Source of the DNA: Butyrivibrio fibrisolvens 16/4 | GTDB lineage: Bacteria; Bacillota; Clostridia; Lachnospirales; Lachnospiraceae | NCBI GenBank assembly: GCA_000209815.1 | Contig: FP929036.1 | Span: 2,062,511 to 2,126,510, forward strand | Direction of reading: 5' to 3' | DNA: 64,000 nt | Part shown: piece after piece, positions 30,701 through 39,225 of the stretch | How positions within the stretch are numbered: the first letter of the stretch is position 1 | How the letters are laid out: each line of letters opens with the position of its first letter | Translations under genes and position numbers: made by a program | Notes under the pieces: generated by a model | Database searches by the model: none | Seen by the model: the letters and a program-made list of their open reading frames with translations, nothing else | What the model was told of the DNA's origin: nothing

Positions 30701-30961
30701 AAGGAGTGAATCTGGCTTTTCCTTAATAATAATCTGCTTTAAAACATCTACTGTAAGAGGCTCGATGTATACCTGATCTGCAATTTCCTTGTCAGTCATA
30801 ATGGTAGCTGGATTTGAATTTACCAGACATACCTCCATGCCCTCTTCCTTAAGTGAACGGCAGGCCTGTGTTCCAGCGTAGTCAAACTCCGCAGCCTGTC
30901 CAATGACGATAGGACCAGAGCCAATCACCATTACTTTCTTAATGTCACTTCTCTTTGGCAT
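27761..30961 (-). CDS. carB: Carbamoyl-phosphate synthase large subunit
   Basis: A 1,066-aa subunit, full length and uninterrupted. It joins bicarbonate, ammonia and two ATP into carbamoyl phosphate for pyrimidine and arginine synthesis. Two homologous ATP-grasp halves are visible (GSGPIVIGQAAEFDYAGTQ near residue 12; GSGPIRIGQGVEFDYCS near 560), each followed by its ENxDPxGxHTGDS or ERTGIHSGDS segment. A methylglyoxal-synthase-like allosteric domain at the C-terminus (about 935-1066) includes TPTQGHGDKTRDG. Its ATG overlaps the carA stop by one base. Confidence 0.99.
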   Translation of the reverse strand: MPKRSDIKKVMVIGSGPIVIGQAAEFDYAGTQACRSLKEEGMEVCLVNSNPATIMTDKEIADQVYIEPLTVDVLKQIIIKEKPDSLLPTLGGQAGLNLGMELAESGFLEEQGVKLIGTTAETIFRAEDRQAFKDTMEKLGEPVAASLVVNTVEDGIKFTNTIGYPVVLRPAYTLGGSGGGIAHNQTELVEILTNGLRLSRVHEVLVERCIAGWKEIEYEVMRDANGNCITVCNMENIDPVGVHTGDSIVVAPSQTLGDKEYQMLRTSALRIIDELGITGGCNVQYALHPESFEYCVIEVNPRVSRSSALASKATGYPIAKVAAKIALGYTLDEIPNAITKKTFASFEPMLDYCVVKIPRLPFDKFITATRALTTQMKATGEVMSICNNFEGALMKAIRSLEQHVDSLLSYDFCDMTDEELEEALTVVDDRRIYCIAEALRRGASYETIHNITKIDMWFIDKIKILVEMELRLQQEELTVELLKEAKRIEFPDNVIAHLNGKMTEEEVRKMRYDNGIVASYKMVDTCAAEFDAMTPYYYSVYGSENEAVQTTGRKKVLVLGSGPIRIGQGVEFDYCSVHATWAFAKEGWETVIVNNNPETVSTDFDIADKLYFEPLTNEDVESIVNLEKPDGAIVQFGGQTAIKLTEHLMKIGVPILGTKAEDVDAAEDRELFDEILEKTQIPRAAGGTVFTAEEAKEVANRLGYPVLVRPSYVLGGQGMQIAFNDDEIEKFMDIINQIAQDHPILVDKYLQGKEIEVDAICDGENILIPGIMEHIERTGIHSGDSISVYPAHTISQDIKDKIVDYTERLAKALHVLGMINIQFIAMDGEVYVIEVNPRSSRTVPYISKVTGIPIVDLAAKAILGHKITDMGYKPGLQPEADYIAIKMPVFSFEKLRGAEISLGPEMKSTGECLGIAKTFEEALYKAFLGAGVVLPKHKQMIITVKDADKPEALEVAKRFEKLGYTIYATRSTAKYLQNGGVECRQVNKITQESPNVMDLILGHKIDLVIDTPTQGHGDKTRDGFLIRRNAIETGINCITAMDTAVALATSLESATTEYTLVDVAKI

Positions 30962-32031
30962 TACTGCTCTCCTCCCATCATCTTAATAAATCTATCAAAT
31001 AAGTATCCGCTGTCCTGTGGTCCTGGGCAAGCCTCAGGATGGAACTGAACAGTGAAGATATTCTTTCCTGTGTATTTAAGCCCTTCATTTGTACCGTCGT
31101 TTACATTTACAAATGCAGGAACTGCAATCTTTTCATCCAGTCCATCTGTATCTACTACGTAGCCGTGGTTCTGCGATGAAATGTAAACCTTGCCAGTCTC
31201 CAAATCCTTAACAGGATGATTTCCGCCTCTGTGGCCGTACTTAAGCTTATGTGTATCAAGTCCATTTGCAAGAGCCATCAGCTGATGGCCAAGACAGATT
31301 GCAAAGATAGGCACCTCACTGTCATAAAGCTTTTTAACCTCATCAATGATAGGTCCACAATCCTTTGGATCTCCAGGTCCGTTTGAAAGCATAATTCCGT
31401 CTGGATTTCCTGCTAAGATTTCCTTAGCTGTTGTGTGAGCAGGATAAATTGTAACCTCACAGCCTCTATCATTAAGTGATTTTGCAATATTTTTCTTTGC
31501 ACCAAAATCTAAAAGTGCAACCTTCTTACCATTACCCTTCATTACCGATTTTTCACGACAGGTAACCTTAGATACTACATCGCCAGTTGCGTATGCTGTA
31601 AGCTTTGGTTTGATTTCTTCGAAATTATAATTTTCGTTTGTAGTAATCATTCCATTCATAGTTCCGCGGTCACGCAATATCTTTGTAAGGGCACGTGTAT
31701 CAATACCTGAGATACCAGTGATGTTGTGCTTTACTAAAAAGTCCTGAATGGTTCCTTTACAGCGGAAGTTTGAAGGAATTCTGCTAAGCTCTCTCACGAT
31801 AAATCCATCTGGCCAAGGACGTGAGCTTTCCATATCATCAGTAATACCGTAATTACCAATAAGTGGATAAGTCATACATACTGCCTGACCTGCGTAAGAA
31901 GGATCAGTAAGAACCTCAAGGTAGCCTGTCATAGAAGTATTGAATACTATTTCGCTGACAACCTCTCTTGTGGAACCGATGCTTGTTCCCTCAAAAACTG
32001 TACCATCTTCCAAAATTAAAAATGCTTTCAT
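30961..32031 (-). CDS. carA: Carbamoyl-phosphate synthase small (glutaminase) subunit
   Basis: A 356-aa glutamine-hydrolysing subunit. The N-terminal carA domain has FNTSMTGYLEVLTDPSY; the class-I amidotransferase domain has ICLGHQLMALANG with the nucleophile Cys near residue 242 and HPEACPGPQDS with the His/Glu pair. It is coupled to carB (TAATG). Between purL and carA lie a candidate 34-aa gene and a 21-bp hairpin that could influence its expression. Confidence 0.98.
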   Translation of the reverse strand: MKAFLILEDGTVFEGTSIGSTREVVSEIVFNTSMTGYLEVLTDPSYAGQAVCMTYPLIGNYGITDDMESSRPWPDGFIVRELSRIPSNFRCKGTIQDFLVKHNITGISGIDTRALTKILRDRGTMNGMITTNENYNFEEIKPKLTAYATGDVVSKVTCREKSVMKGNGKKVALLDFGAKKNIAKSLNDRGCEVTIYPAHTTAKEILAGNPDGIMLSNGPGDPKDCGPIIDEVKKLYDSEVPIFAICLGHQLMALANGLDTHKLKYGHRGGNHPVKDLETGKVYISSQNHGYVVDTDGLDEKIAVPAFVNVNDGTNEGLKYTGKNIFTVQFHPEACPGPQDSGYLFDRFIKMMGGEQ

Positions 32032-32060
32032 CTTTCCTCTTTTCTACCCTTTAGAATAAT

Positions 32061-32165
32061 TTAATCCGCTTCCTCAGAAACTTCTAATTCTATTCCAATA
32101 TCGTTTTCACTATATTCATTGGAATAGAAAGAAGTTTCTTGAGTAAGCTCATTTAAAGTTTTCAC
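32061..32165 (-). CDS. Candidate 34-aa acidic small protein
   Basis: An open frame from GTG 32165 to TAA 32061 encodes an acidic peptide beginning MKTLNELTQETSFY and ending EVSEEAD. GGAG lies ten bases before the GTG, inside the right arm of the purL terminator hairpin. It sits 29 bp ahead of carA. Composition looks protein-like, but there is no family support, and a large hairpin falls inside it. Confidence 0.4.
   Translation of the reverse strand: MKTLNELTQETSFYSNEYSENDIGIELEVSEEAD
32077..32138 (-). other. Long imperfect hairpin upstream of carA
   Basis: GAAACTTCT plus TTCTATTCCAAT pair with ATTGGAATAGAA plus AGAAGTTTC: 21 bp with a two-base bulge and an 18-base loop. No T-run follows on the minus strand, so it is not a simple terminator; it may be regulatory RNA in the carA leader or chance structure inside a small gene. 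Confidence 0.7.
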
Positions 32166-32172
32166 TTTATTA

Positions 32173-32205
32173 AAACTCCAAGGTATAAAGTTTACCTTGG
32201 AGTTT
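32173..32205 (-). terminator. Hairpin terminator after purL
   Basis: A 13-bp perfect stem AAACTCCAAGGTA/TACCTTGGAGTTT with a 7-base loop lies 6 bp beyond the purL stop, followed on the minus strand by TTTTAATAAAG. The weak T-run suggests partial read-through to carA. Confidence 0.75.
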
Positions 32206-32210
32206 ACGAT

Positions 32211-35200
32211 TTAGCGGAAGTAATCTACACCAGATTCGAACAATTTCATATCCTGATTTCCGTAGATATTGAGAGCTACGCCATCACCGATACGCTCAGC
32301 GTGACACATCTTACCGAATACTCTACCATCTGGGCTAGTAATACCCTCAATCGCACAGTAGCTTCCGTTGATGTTCCATTCCTCATCCATTGTAGGATTT
32401 CCATTTTCATCTACGTACTGTGTAGCAACCTGGCCATTTTCAAAGAGCTTCTTGATCCACTCTTCTGAGGCAACGAAACGTCCCTCGCCGTGAGAAGCTG
32501 GTGCACAATATGTCTCACCTAAATGAGCACCTGCAAGCCATGGTGACTTGTTGCTGACTACCTTCGTATATGCGATTTTTGAAATATGACGTCCGATTGT
32601 GTTGTATGTAAGTGTAGGAGCATCAGCCTTCTGTGTATGAATCTCTCCATATGGTACAAGACCAAGCTTGATAAGAGCCTGGAAACCATTACAAATACCA
32701 AGCATAAGACCATCTCTATTATCAAGAAGACCCTGAATAGCTTCCTTCATCTTTTCATTTCTAAATGCTGTTGCAAAGAACTTTGCAGAACCCTCTGGCT
32801 CATCACCTGCTGAGAATCCGCCTGGGAACATAACAATCTGTGACTGAGCAATTGCTCTTGAGAACTCGTCAACTGATTCTCTAATGTCCTCTGCTGTCTG
32901 ATTCTTAAATACCTTTACATTGGTGATTGCGCCAGCCTTCTCAAAGGCTCTTGCTGAATCGTACTCACAGTTTGTTCCTGGGAATACTGGAATAAATACT
33001 CTAGGCTTAGCAATCTTGTTCTTGCAGATGTAGAAGTTGTTAGCCTCATAAACACCTGTATCTACAAGGGATGCATCCTCATAGCTGCGTGTCTTAAATA
33101 CCTTCTCAAGTGTACCTGTCCAAGCTGCGATAGCTTCATCTACAGAAATCTTTGCATCTTTATATGTGAATGTAGAATCCTCTGTAACCTCACCAACTTC
33201 AAATCCACAATCTGAAAGGCCACGCTTTTCAAGCTCATTAATGATTGCAAGAGCTCCGTCCTCTGAAACTTCTACTACGATATCACCGATGACACAGCCA
33301 AAGAGCAATACTGACTGGCACTTCTCATTAAGCTTTACACCAAACTTGTTACCAAATGCCATCTTTGAAACAGCTGGAACAAGTCCGTATGCATCAAGTG
33401 CATATGCAGCCTTAATATTTCCAAGCTCAACCATATTTCTTACTACTTCAAATATAGCCTTAGCCTGGCTGTAATTTGGCTGATCATAATTATCACGAAG
33501 AATTCTAAGTAAGAAGAGCTTATCTCCTGCTTCCTTAAGTTCTGGTGTAACAATATCCTGTTGCTTTGCAACATCTACTGCAAAGGAAACAAGTGTAGGT
33601 GGAACATCGATTTCGTTGAAAGTTCCTGACATCGAATCCTTTCCACCGATTGATGGAAGTCCAAACTCCATCTGTGCTTTATATGCACCAAGAAGCGCTG
33701 CAAATGGCTGGCTCCATCTCTTTGGATCCTCGCTCATTCTGCGGAAGTACTCCTGGAATGTAAATCTAATCTTCTTGTAATCACCACCAGTTGCAACGAT
33801 TCTTGAGATAGATTCAAGAACTGCAAGCTGTGAACCGTGATATGGTGACCAAGAGCTGACATAAGGATTAAAGCCATATGCCATCATTGTAACAGCGTCT
33901 GTTTTGCCATCAGCTACTGGCACCTTTGCCACCATTGCCTGTGTCTCTGTAAGCTGATATTTTCCACCGAATGGCATAAGTGTTGATGCTGCACCGATTG
34001 AACCATCGAACATCTCAACAAGTCCCTTCTGTGAGCAAACATTTAAATCTGCAAGACAATCCAGCCATGCTGCCTTAAAGTCGCCCTTAGCAACATCCTC
34101 TGCTACCTTTTCAATACCAATCTTATCTATATATTTATCATTATTATCTGGAAGCTCTACATAAACATCTGTCTCCTGATGAGCACCGTTTGTATCAAGG
34201 AAAGCTCTTGAAAGGTTAACAATCTCCTTGCCTCTCCAGTTAAGTACAAGACGTGGCTCCTCTGTAACAACAGCCACCTCAATAGCCTCAAGATTTTCCT
34301 CTGCTGCATACTGAAGGAACTTATTTACATCAGCAGGTGCAACAACTACTGCCATACGCTCCTGTGACTCAGAAATGGCAAGCTCTGTTCCATCAAGACC
34401 TGCGTACTTCTTTGGAACCTTATCAAGATCTACCACAAGACCAGGTGCAAGCTCTCCGATTGCAACTGATACACCACCGGCACCAAAGTCATTACACTTC
34501 TTTATAATGTAAGAAACCTCTTCTCTTCTGAAAAGTCGCTGAATCTTTCTCTCTGTAGGTGGATTACCCTTCTGAACCTCTGCGCCACAAACTGCAGTAG
34601 ACTCTGTATTGTGTGCCTTCGAAGAACCAGTAGCACCACCGATACCATCACGACCTGTACGTCCGCCAAGAAGAATAATCTTATCTCCTGGATCAGAATT
34701 AAGACGCTGAACAGCACGTCTTGGAGCAGCACCCATAACAGCACCAATCTCCATACGTTTTGCAACATAATCTGGGTGATAGATTTCCTTTACGTAGCCT
34801 GTAGCAAGACCAATCTGATTACCATATGAGCTGTAGCCGTGAGCAGCCTCACGAACCAGCTTCTTCTGTGGAAGCTTTCCTTCGATTGTATCCTTTACAG
34901 AAACTGTAGGGTCTGCTGCGCCAGTTACGCGCATTGCCTGATATACATAAGTACGTCCTGAAAGTGGATCGCGGATTGCACCACCAAGACAAGTAGCAGC
35001 GCCACCAAATGGCTCTATTTCTGTAGGATGATTGTGTGTCTCATTTTTAAAATTGATAAGCCACTCTTCCTCTGTTCCATCTACATTAATAGGTACAACA
35101 ATTGAGCAAGCATTAATCTCATCAGATTCTTCCTGATCTGCAAGCTTTCCATCTGCCTTAAGGCGCTTCATTGCAAGAAGTGCAAGGTCCATAAGACATA

Positions 35201-36010
35201 CGAATTTATCATCTCTATCCTTATAGAGAATCTTGAAATTATCAAGATAGTCATTAAAAGTATCCTGGATAGGCGCTTTGTAATAGCCATCCTCAATAGT
35301 AACGTTTTTAAGTTCTGTAGAGAAAGTTGTATGTCTACAGTGATCAGACCAATAAGTATCTAAAACTCTGATTTCTGTAACAGTTGGATCTCTGTGTTCT
35401 TCATTGGAAAAATAGTTTTGAATATGTAAGAAATCCTTAAAAGTCATAGCTAAATTTAAGGAATCATATAAAGTGCGTAAATCTTTTTCAGCCATAGAAG
35501 TGAAACCGTCAAATGTATTGACGTCGGCTGGTTCATCGAAATTATTAGATAGAGACTCTGGCTTATCAAGTGAAGTCTCTCTAGAATCAACTGGATTAAT
35601 ACAATGCTTCTTAATAGCATTAAATTCATCATCAGATATGCTACCCTCGATTACATAAGTAGTAGCTGTGTGAATAGTTGGATTTTCATTTTCGTTCAAT
35701 AATTTGAGACACTGCTCCGCAGAATCTGCACGCTGGTCGAACTGACCTGGTAAAAATTCAACAGAAAAACACGACCGTCGTATTCAAACGACTCTTCGTA
35801 AACATCATCAACAGGAGGTTCAGAGAACACTGTCTTGACCGCTTTCCTAAAAACATCGTCAGAAACATCCTGAATATCATAACGAACCAGAACTCTGACT
35901 CCCGTAACACCCTTGATGCCTAAGTAACTTCCTATTTCAGAAAACAGTGACTTGGCAGATACTGCAAATTGTGGCTTTTTCTCAACGTAAACTCTTCTTA
36001 CTTTGCCCAC
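32211..36010 (-). CDS. purL: Phosphoribosylformylglycinamidine synthase, fused form (frame broken near N-terminus)
   Basis: The large single-chain FGAM synthase that converts FGAR, glutamine and ATP to FGAM in purine synthesis. A PurS-like N-terminal domain (VRRVYVEKKPQFAVSAK) is followed by the two PurM-like ATPase halves (SDHCRHTTF, FNPYVSSWSPYHGSQ) and a C-terminal class-I amidotransferase (FPGGFSAGDEPEGSAK, LGICNGFQALIKLG with Cys, SHGEGRF). The frame breaks at 35765-35769, five T on the coding strand; six T restores VFSVEFLPGQFDQRADSAEQC and a 1,266-aa protein. Start is GTG 36010 with GGAGG upstream. An essential-type gene being broken strongly suggests a sequence error. Confidence 0.96.
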
Positions 36011-36039
36011 ATTACACCTCCGTGATATTTACTTGAATC

Positions 36040-36109
36040 TGTGAGACAAGACCCCTGCTATATATAAATTGGGCTAAAAAAACTAGTAAAAATAGCAGGT
36101 AGCCTCACA
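36040..36109 (-). promoter_or_regulatory. Structured RNA leader ahead of purL, unassigned
   Basis: Two stacked stems, TGTGAG/CTCACA and CCTGCTA/TAGCAGG, separated by an asymmetric internal loop and closed by a 32-base loop with a T7 run, lie 30 bp before the purL start. It does not match the purine, PRPP or ZTP riboswitch consensus I know. Confidence 0.5.
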
Positions 36110-36155
36110 GTTAAAATGAATATAACACAAAAAATTCACAACTCCTAATAATTTT

Positions 36156-38561
36156 TTAGTCTTTTTTCAACCAGAAATTTGTCACTTTTAACGAAACATC
36201 ATCCACTGATGTAAATTCAGCGTCGTTCCATTCTCTAGGAAAAGTTTTTCTGTAACTTCCAAAGCGAAATCTTTCATCAAGCAATGCTATAACTCCAACA
36301 TCATCCTTTGTTCGTATCAATCGCCCTGCCGCCTGTATTACCTTATTCATTCCAGGATATAAATACGCATATTCGAATCCATTTTTTCCCTGCTCATCAA
36401 AGAAATCACTCATAAGCTTTCGCTGATTTCCAACCTGAGGTAAACCTGCTCCAAGAATAATAGAACCTATTAGCTTTCCCCCAACCAAATCTATTCCTTC
36501 TGAAAAGATTCCACCTAAGGTACAGAAAGCTACCATTGATTTATCTCGTTTAGTTTCAAACTCTAATAGAAAATCTTCTCGCTCCTGCTCTGTCATATTC
36601 TGCTGTTGGATAAGAATATCCACATCATCACCAAAGGCCTGATACTCAGTTACTATATCCTCTAAAAATTTATAAGATGGACCAAATACCATGTAATTAC
36701 CTTGCTTCGCATTTACGATAGTTTGAATATATTTTGCAAATTTTATATATTCATCTTGACCGCGTCTTGTATATTTACTGGTAACATCAGTCCCAAGCAT
36801 TAAGAGTCTATTCTTCTGATCAAAAACCGAATCTACATATATGGCATAAACATCACTTATGTTGCAAAGCAAATCCTTGTAATAATCTATTGGTAAAAGG
36901 GTTGCACTAAAGTACACTGTCGCTCTGGCCATATTGAGTCGTTGTTGTAGCTGTTCCGAAGGGTCTATACAATACAGATGAAGATTAAAGTTTTTGTCAT
37001 CATCAAAATCACAATAAATCCTATAATGATCCCTGTCATATTGATATGCCAAGGCGGTGAAATTTCTTAATCTAAAATAGAAATCCAAAACTTCGTCCTG
37101 GTATATACCAAACTTTATCTCCTTCTTAAACAGCTGTTCAAATATCATTTGTAGATTATCGCAAGCTGAAAGAAGCATATCGATATCATCTAAAACTGTA
37201 ATCTCCCTATCGCATAATCGCTTGTACTCCAACATTATGCGATTACATTTTTCCAATGCATTAGTCAGCTTTTTGCTGATTGTTTTTGCATATCTTTTAA
37301 TAGAGAGAATCTCTTCTTTTATAAGAGTTTCGGAATACATCTCCCTGGCTCTATCCACCATATTATGGGCCTCATCTATAAGGAAGATGTGCTCGCCAGT
37401 TCTTCCCTCTGCAAAAAATCTTTTTAAATAAACATTAGGATCAAAAACGTAATTATAATCGCAAATAATTCCTTCGCACCATGTACTGACATCAAGTGCC
37501 AGTTCAAAAGGACATACCACATATTCCTGAGCATAGTTTAAAACCACATCACGTGTTATAACCGATTCTTTCGTAATGATTTCATAGATTACGTCATTTA
37601 CTCTATCGAAATGTCCTCTCGCGTAAGGACAATTATCCGGATTACAATCAGATTCGTCGCAAAGACACATCTTTTCCTTTGCTGTAAGCATAATGGTCTT
37701 GCCTTCATAACCATTTTGAACAAGCAGGCTATAGGCATCCCTGGCAGCTAATGCTGTAGCAGTCTTTGCAGTAAGATAAAAAACTCTTTCAGCCAGATTC
37801 TGTCCCAAAGCCATCACTGCTGGAAAAACATTTGCAATGGTCTTTCCTGTGCCGGTAGGTGCCTGCATAAATAAAATCTTTCTTCTATATATACTGCGGT
37901 ATACATCTGAAACCAGTTTCTTTTGACCATCTCTATAATCATAAGGGAACTCCAATCCCTGGACAGATTCTAACAGCTCTAGCTTGTGGTAGTATTGAAA
38001 ATCAGACCATTTTTTGAAAATACCAATAATAGTCAAAAACCATTCTTCTATTTCTTTAAATGAATAAGTTGTATTGAAATGTTTTATTTCCTCTGTCTCC
38101 AAACTAACATATGTCATTTGAACTTCTATTTCATCAAGCTCATACTCGGAAGCAATCATATATGCATAACATTTTGCCTGAGCCTCGTGGACCAGCACCG
38201 GCTTTTCAAATGTCATTACATCCATATACATGCCTTTTATTTCATCTACAGTAGCTGACCAAACTGTACCATCCTCATCCATATCAAGGACCACACCGTC
38301 TGCCCTTCCCTCCAGACCAAGAGTATAATCTTCATACTCTACTGAAAATTTAAGTGGAACTTCTGCACGATAAAAAGGACCCATAGAGTTTTGAATCTTT
38401 CTATGAATCCTGCTTCCTGCCTGCATTGCTTCAAAAGGATCAACCGAGCCTTTACGGTCATCAATATCACCCTCCCTAAGCAAAAACTCAACCAGGTTTC
38501 TAACAGATATATTTATTTGGGCCTTTTCTCCCTCTGGAGTAACTAATCTAGATACTTTCAT
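36156..38561 (-). CDS. Rad3/XPD-like DNA helicase with N-terminal PD-(D/E)XK nuclease
   Basis: An 801-aa helicase-nuclease. Residues 1-190 hold a RecB/Cas4-like nuclease core (ADGVVLDMDEDG, then VDEIKG with the E-x-K, and a QAKCYAYMIA helix). Walker A APTGTGKT lies near residue 236 and the DEAH box LIDEAHNMVDRARE near 398. Four cysteines for a 4Fe-4S cluster are visible (EKMC, SDCN, DNCPYARG, YVVCPFE). The C-terminal domain has GKNGFEYAYLYPGMNKVIQAAGRLIRT. It should unwind and process damaged or branched DNA. It is probably a single gene; its upstream neighbour HPr has its own terminator. Confidence 0.93.
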   Translation of the reverse strand: MKVSRLVTPEGEKAQINISVRNLVEFLLREGDIDDRKGSVDPFEAMQAGSRIHRKIQNSMGPFYRAEVPLKFSVEYEDYTLGLEGRADGVVLDMDEDGTVWSATVDEIKGMYMDVMTFEKPVLVHEAQAKCYAYMIASEYELDEIEVQMTYVSLETEEIKHFNTTYSFKEIEEWFLTIIGIFKKWSDFQYYHKLELLESVQGLEFPYDYRDGQKKLVSDVYRSIYRRKILFMQAPTGTGKTIANVFPAVMALGQNLAERVFYLTAKTATALAARDAYSLLVQNGYEGKTIMLTAKEKMCLCDESDCNPDNCPYARGHFDRVNDVIYEIITKESVITRDVVLNYAQEYVVCPFELALDVSTWCEGIICDYNYVFDPNVYLKRFFAEGRTGEHIFLIDEAHNMVDRAREMYSETLIKEEILSIKRYAKTISKKLTNALEKCNRIMLEYKRLCDREITVLDDIDMLLSACDNLQMIFEQLFKKEIKFGIYQDEVLDFYFRLRNFTALAYQYDRDHYRIYCDFDDDKNFNLHLYCIDPSEQLQQRLNMARATVYFSATLLPIDYYKDLLCNISDVYAIYVDSVFDQKNRLLMLGTDVTSKYTRRGQDEYIKFAKYIQTIVNAKQGNYMVFGPSYKFLEDIVTEYQAFGDDVDILIQQQNMTEQEREDFLLEFETKRDKSMVAFCTLGGIFSEGIDLVGGKLIGSIILGAGLPQVGNQRKLMSDFFDEQGKNGFEYAYLYPGMNKVIQAAGRLIRTKDDVGVIALLDERFRFGSYRKTFPREWNDAEFTSVDDVSLKVTNFWLKKD

Positions 38562-38588
38562 ATAAATCCTTAATTTTAGGCATAATAA

Positions 38589-38611
38589 AAGCCTGTGTAT
38601 TCCACAGGCTT
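38589..38611 (-). terminator. Terminator after the HPr-like gene
   Basis: AAGCCTGTG/CACAGGCTT stem with a 5-base loop, followed by TTATTATG on the minus strand. Confidence 0.75.
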
Positions 38612-38630
38612 AATTATACATTATTCGATT

Positions 38631-38855
38631 TTATGCAACAACGAACTTTTCGACCGCATTCTTAAACATTGAATCTTCTGGATTATTAAGAGTAACTGAC
38701 ATTTCTCTTTTAATACCCATTGCAAGAACTCCTAAAAGTGACTTTCCATCAATGTAAACAACACCACTATGTAAGTCTACATCACCGCCACACTGTACTG
38801 CTGCCTTAACAAACTCTTCTGCCTCAGCTGGATTCTCTAATCTAATTTTAAACAT
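38631..38855 (-). CDS. HPr-like protein lacking the phospho-histidine
   Basis: A 74-aa HPr-fold protein. The Ser-46 region is clear (DGKSLLGVLAMGI), as are the surrounding strands. The segment where HPr carries its active His (GIHARPA) reads NPAEAEEFVKAA here, with no His. It therefore cannot carry sugar-PTS phosphate in the normal way; like Crh it could act only through serine phosphorylation as a carbon-control cofactor. It is monocistronic, with a strong promoter at 38906-38934 and its own terminator. Confidence 0.85.
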   Translation of the reverse strand: MFKIRLENPAEAEEFVKAAVQCGGDVDLHSGVVYIDGKSLLGVLAMGIKREMSVTLNNPEDSMFKNAVEKFVVA

Positions 38856-38905
38856 TTCTATAACTCCTATTACAAAAACAAATAACTAACAAATCAACTG
38901 TGTAA

Positions 38906-38934
38906 TTTATAACATCATTTTTTTGGCATGTCAA
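38906..38934 (-). promoter_or_regulatory. Consensus promoter of the HPr-like gene
   Basis: TTGACA, 17-bp spacer, TATAAA on the minus strand, about 50 bp before the ATG at 38855. Confidence 0.82.
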
Positions 38935-39160
38935 TGCTATAAATAATCGCAGAAAATCAACACATGTGTATTAGAAAACAACTATTAGAAATTGCGCAGT
39001 TTTGTTTTATATAAAAAGGATTATAGTTTCCTTTAAAACCTTTATTTTAAAGGATTTATGTTCTAGTGACTTTTTCAGTTTCCGAGAGTATATATTAGGA
39101 AGCCTTATAAAACCCAGCAATAATTAGCAATCAAAATATTGTATTATTTCAAATACAAAA
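38935..39160. other. AT-rich intergenic stretch, no gene seen
   Basis: Neither strand has a convincing open frame or ribosome-binding site. Only short imperfect inverted repeats around CCTTTAAAACC were seen. Confidence 0.6.
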
Positions 39161-39183
39161 CCTCGGATATATATAATCCGAGG
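39161..39183 (-). terminator. Terminator after the HDOD gene
   Basis: CCTCGGAT/ATCCGAGG perfect 8-bp stem, 7-base loop, then TTTTGTATTTG on the minus strand. Confidence 0.85.
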
Positions 39184-39225
39184 CTTGTGACTCACTATCA
39201 TATGACTGTTTTTGATTATCTTTGA

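Noticed and set aside
36040-36109. Purine, PRPP or ZTP riboswitch
   Set aside because: The conserved core words of these classes are not present; left as an unassigned leader.
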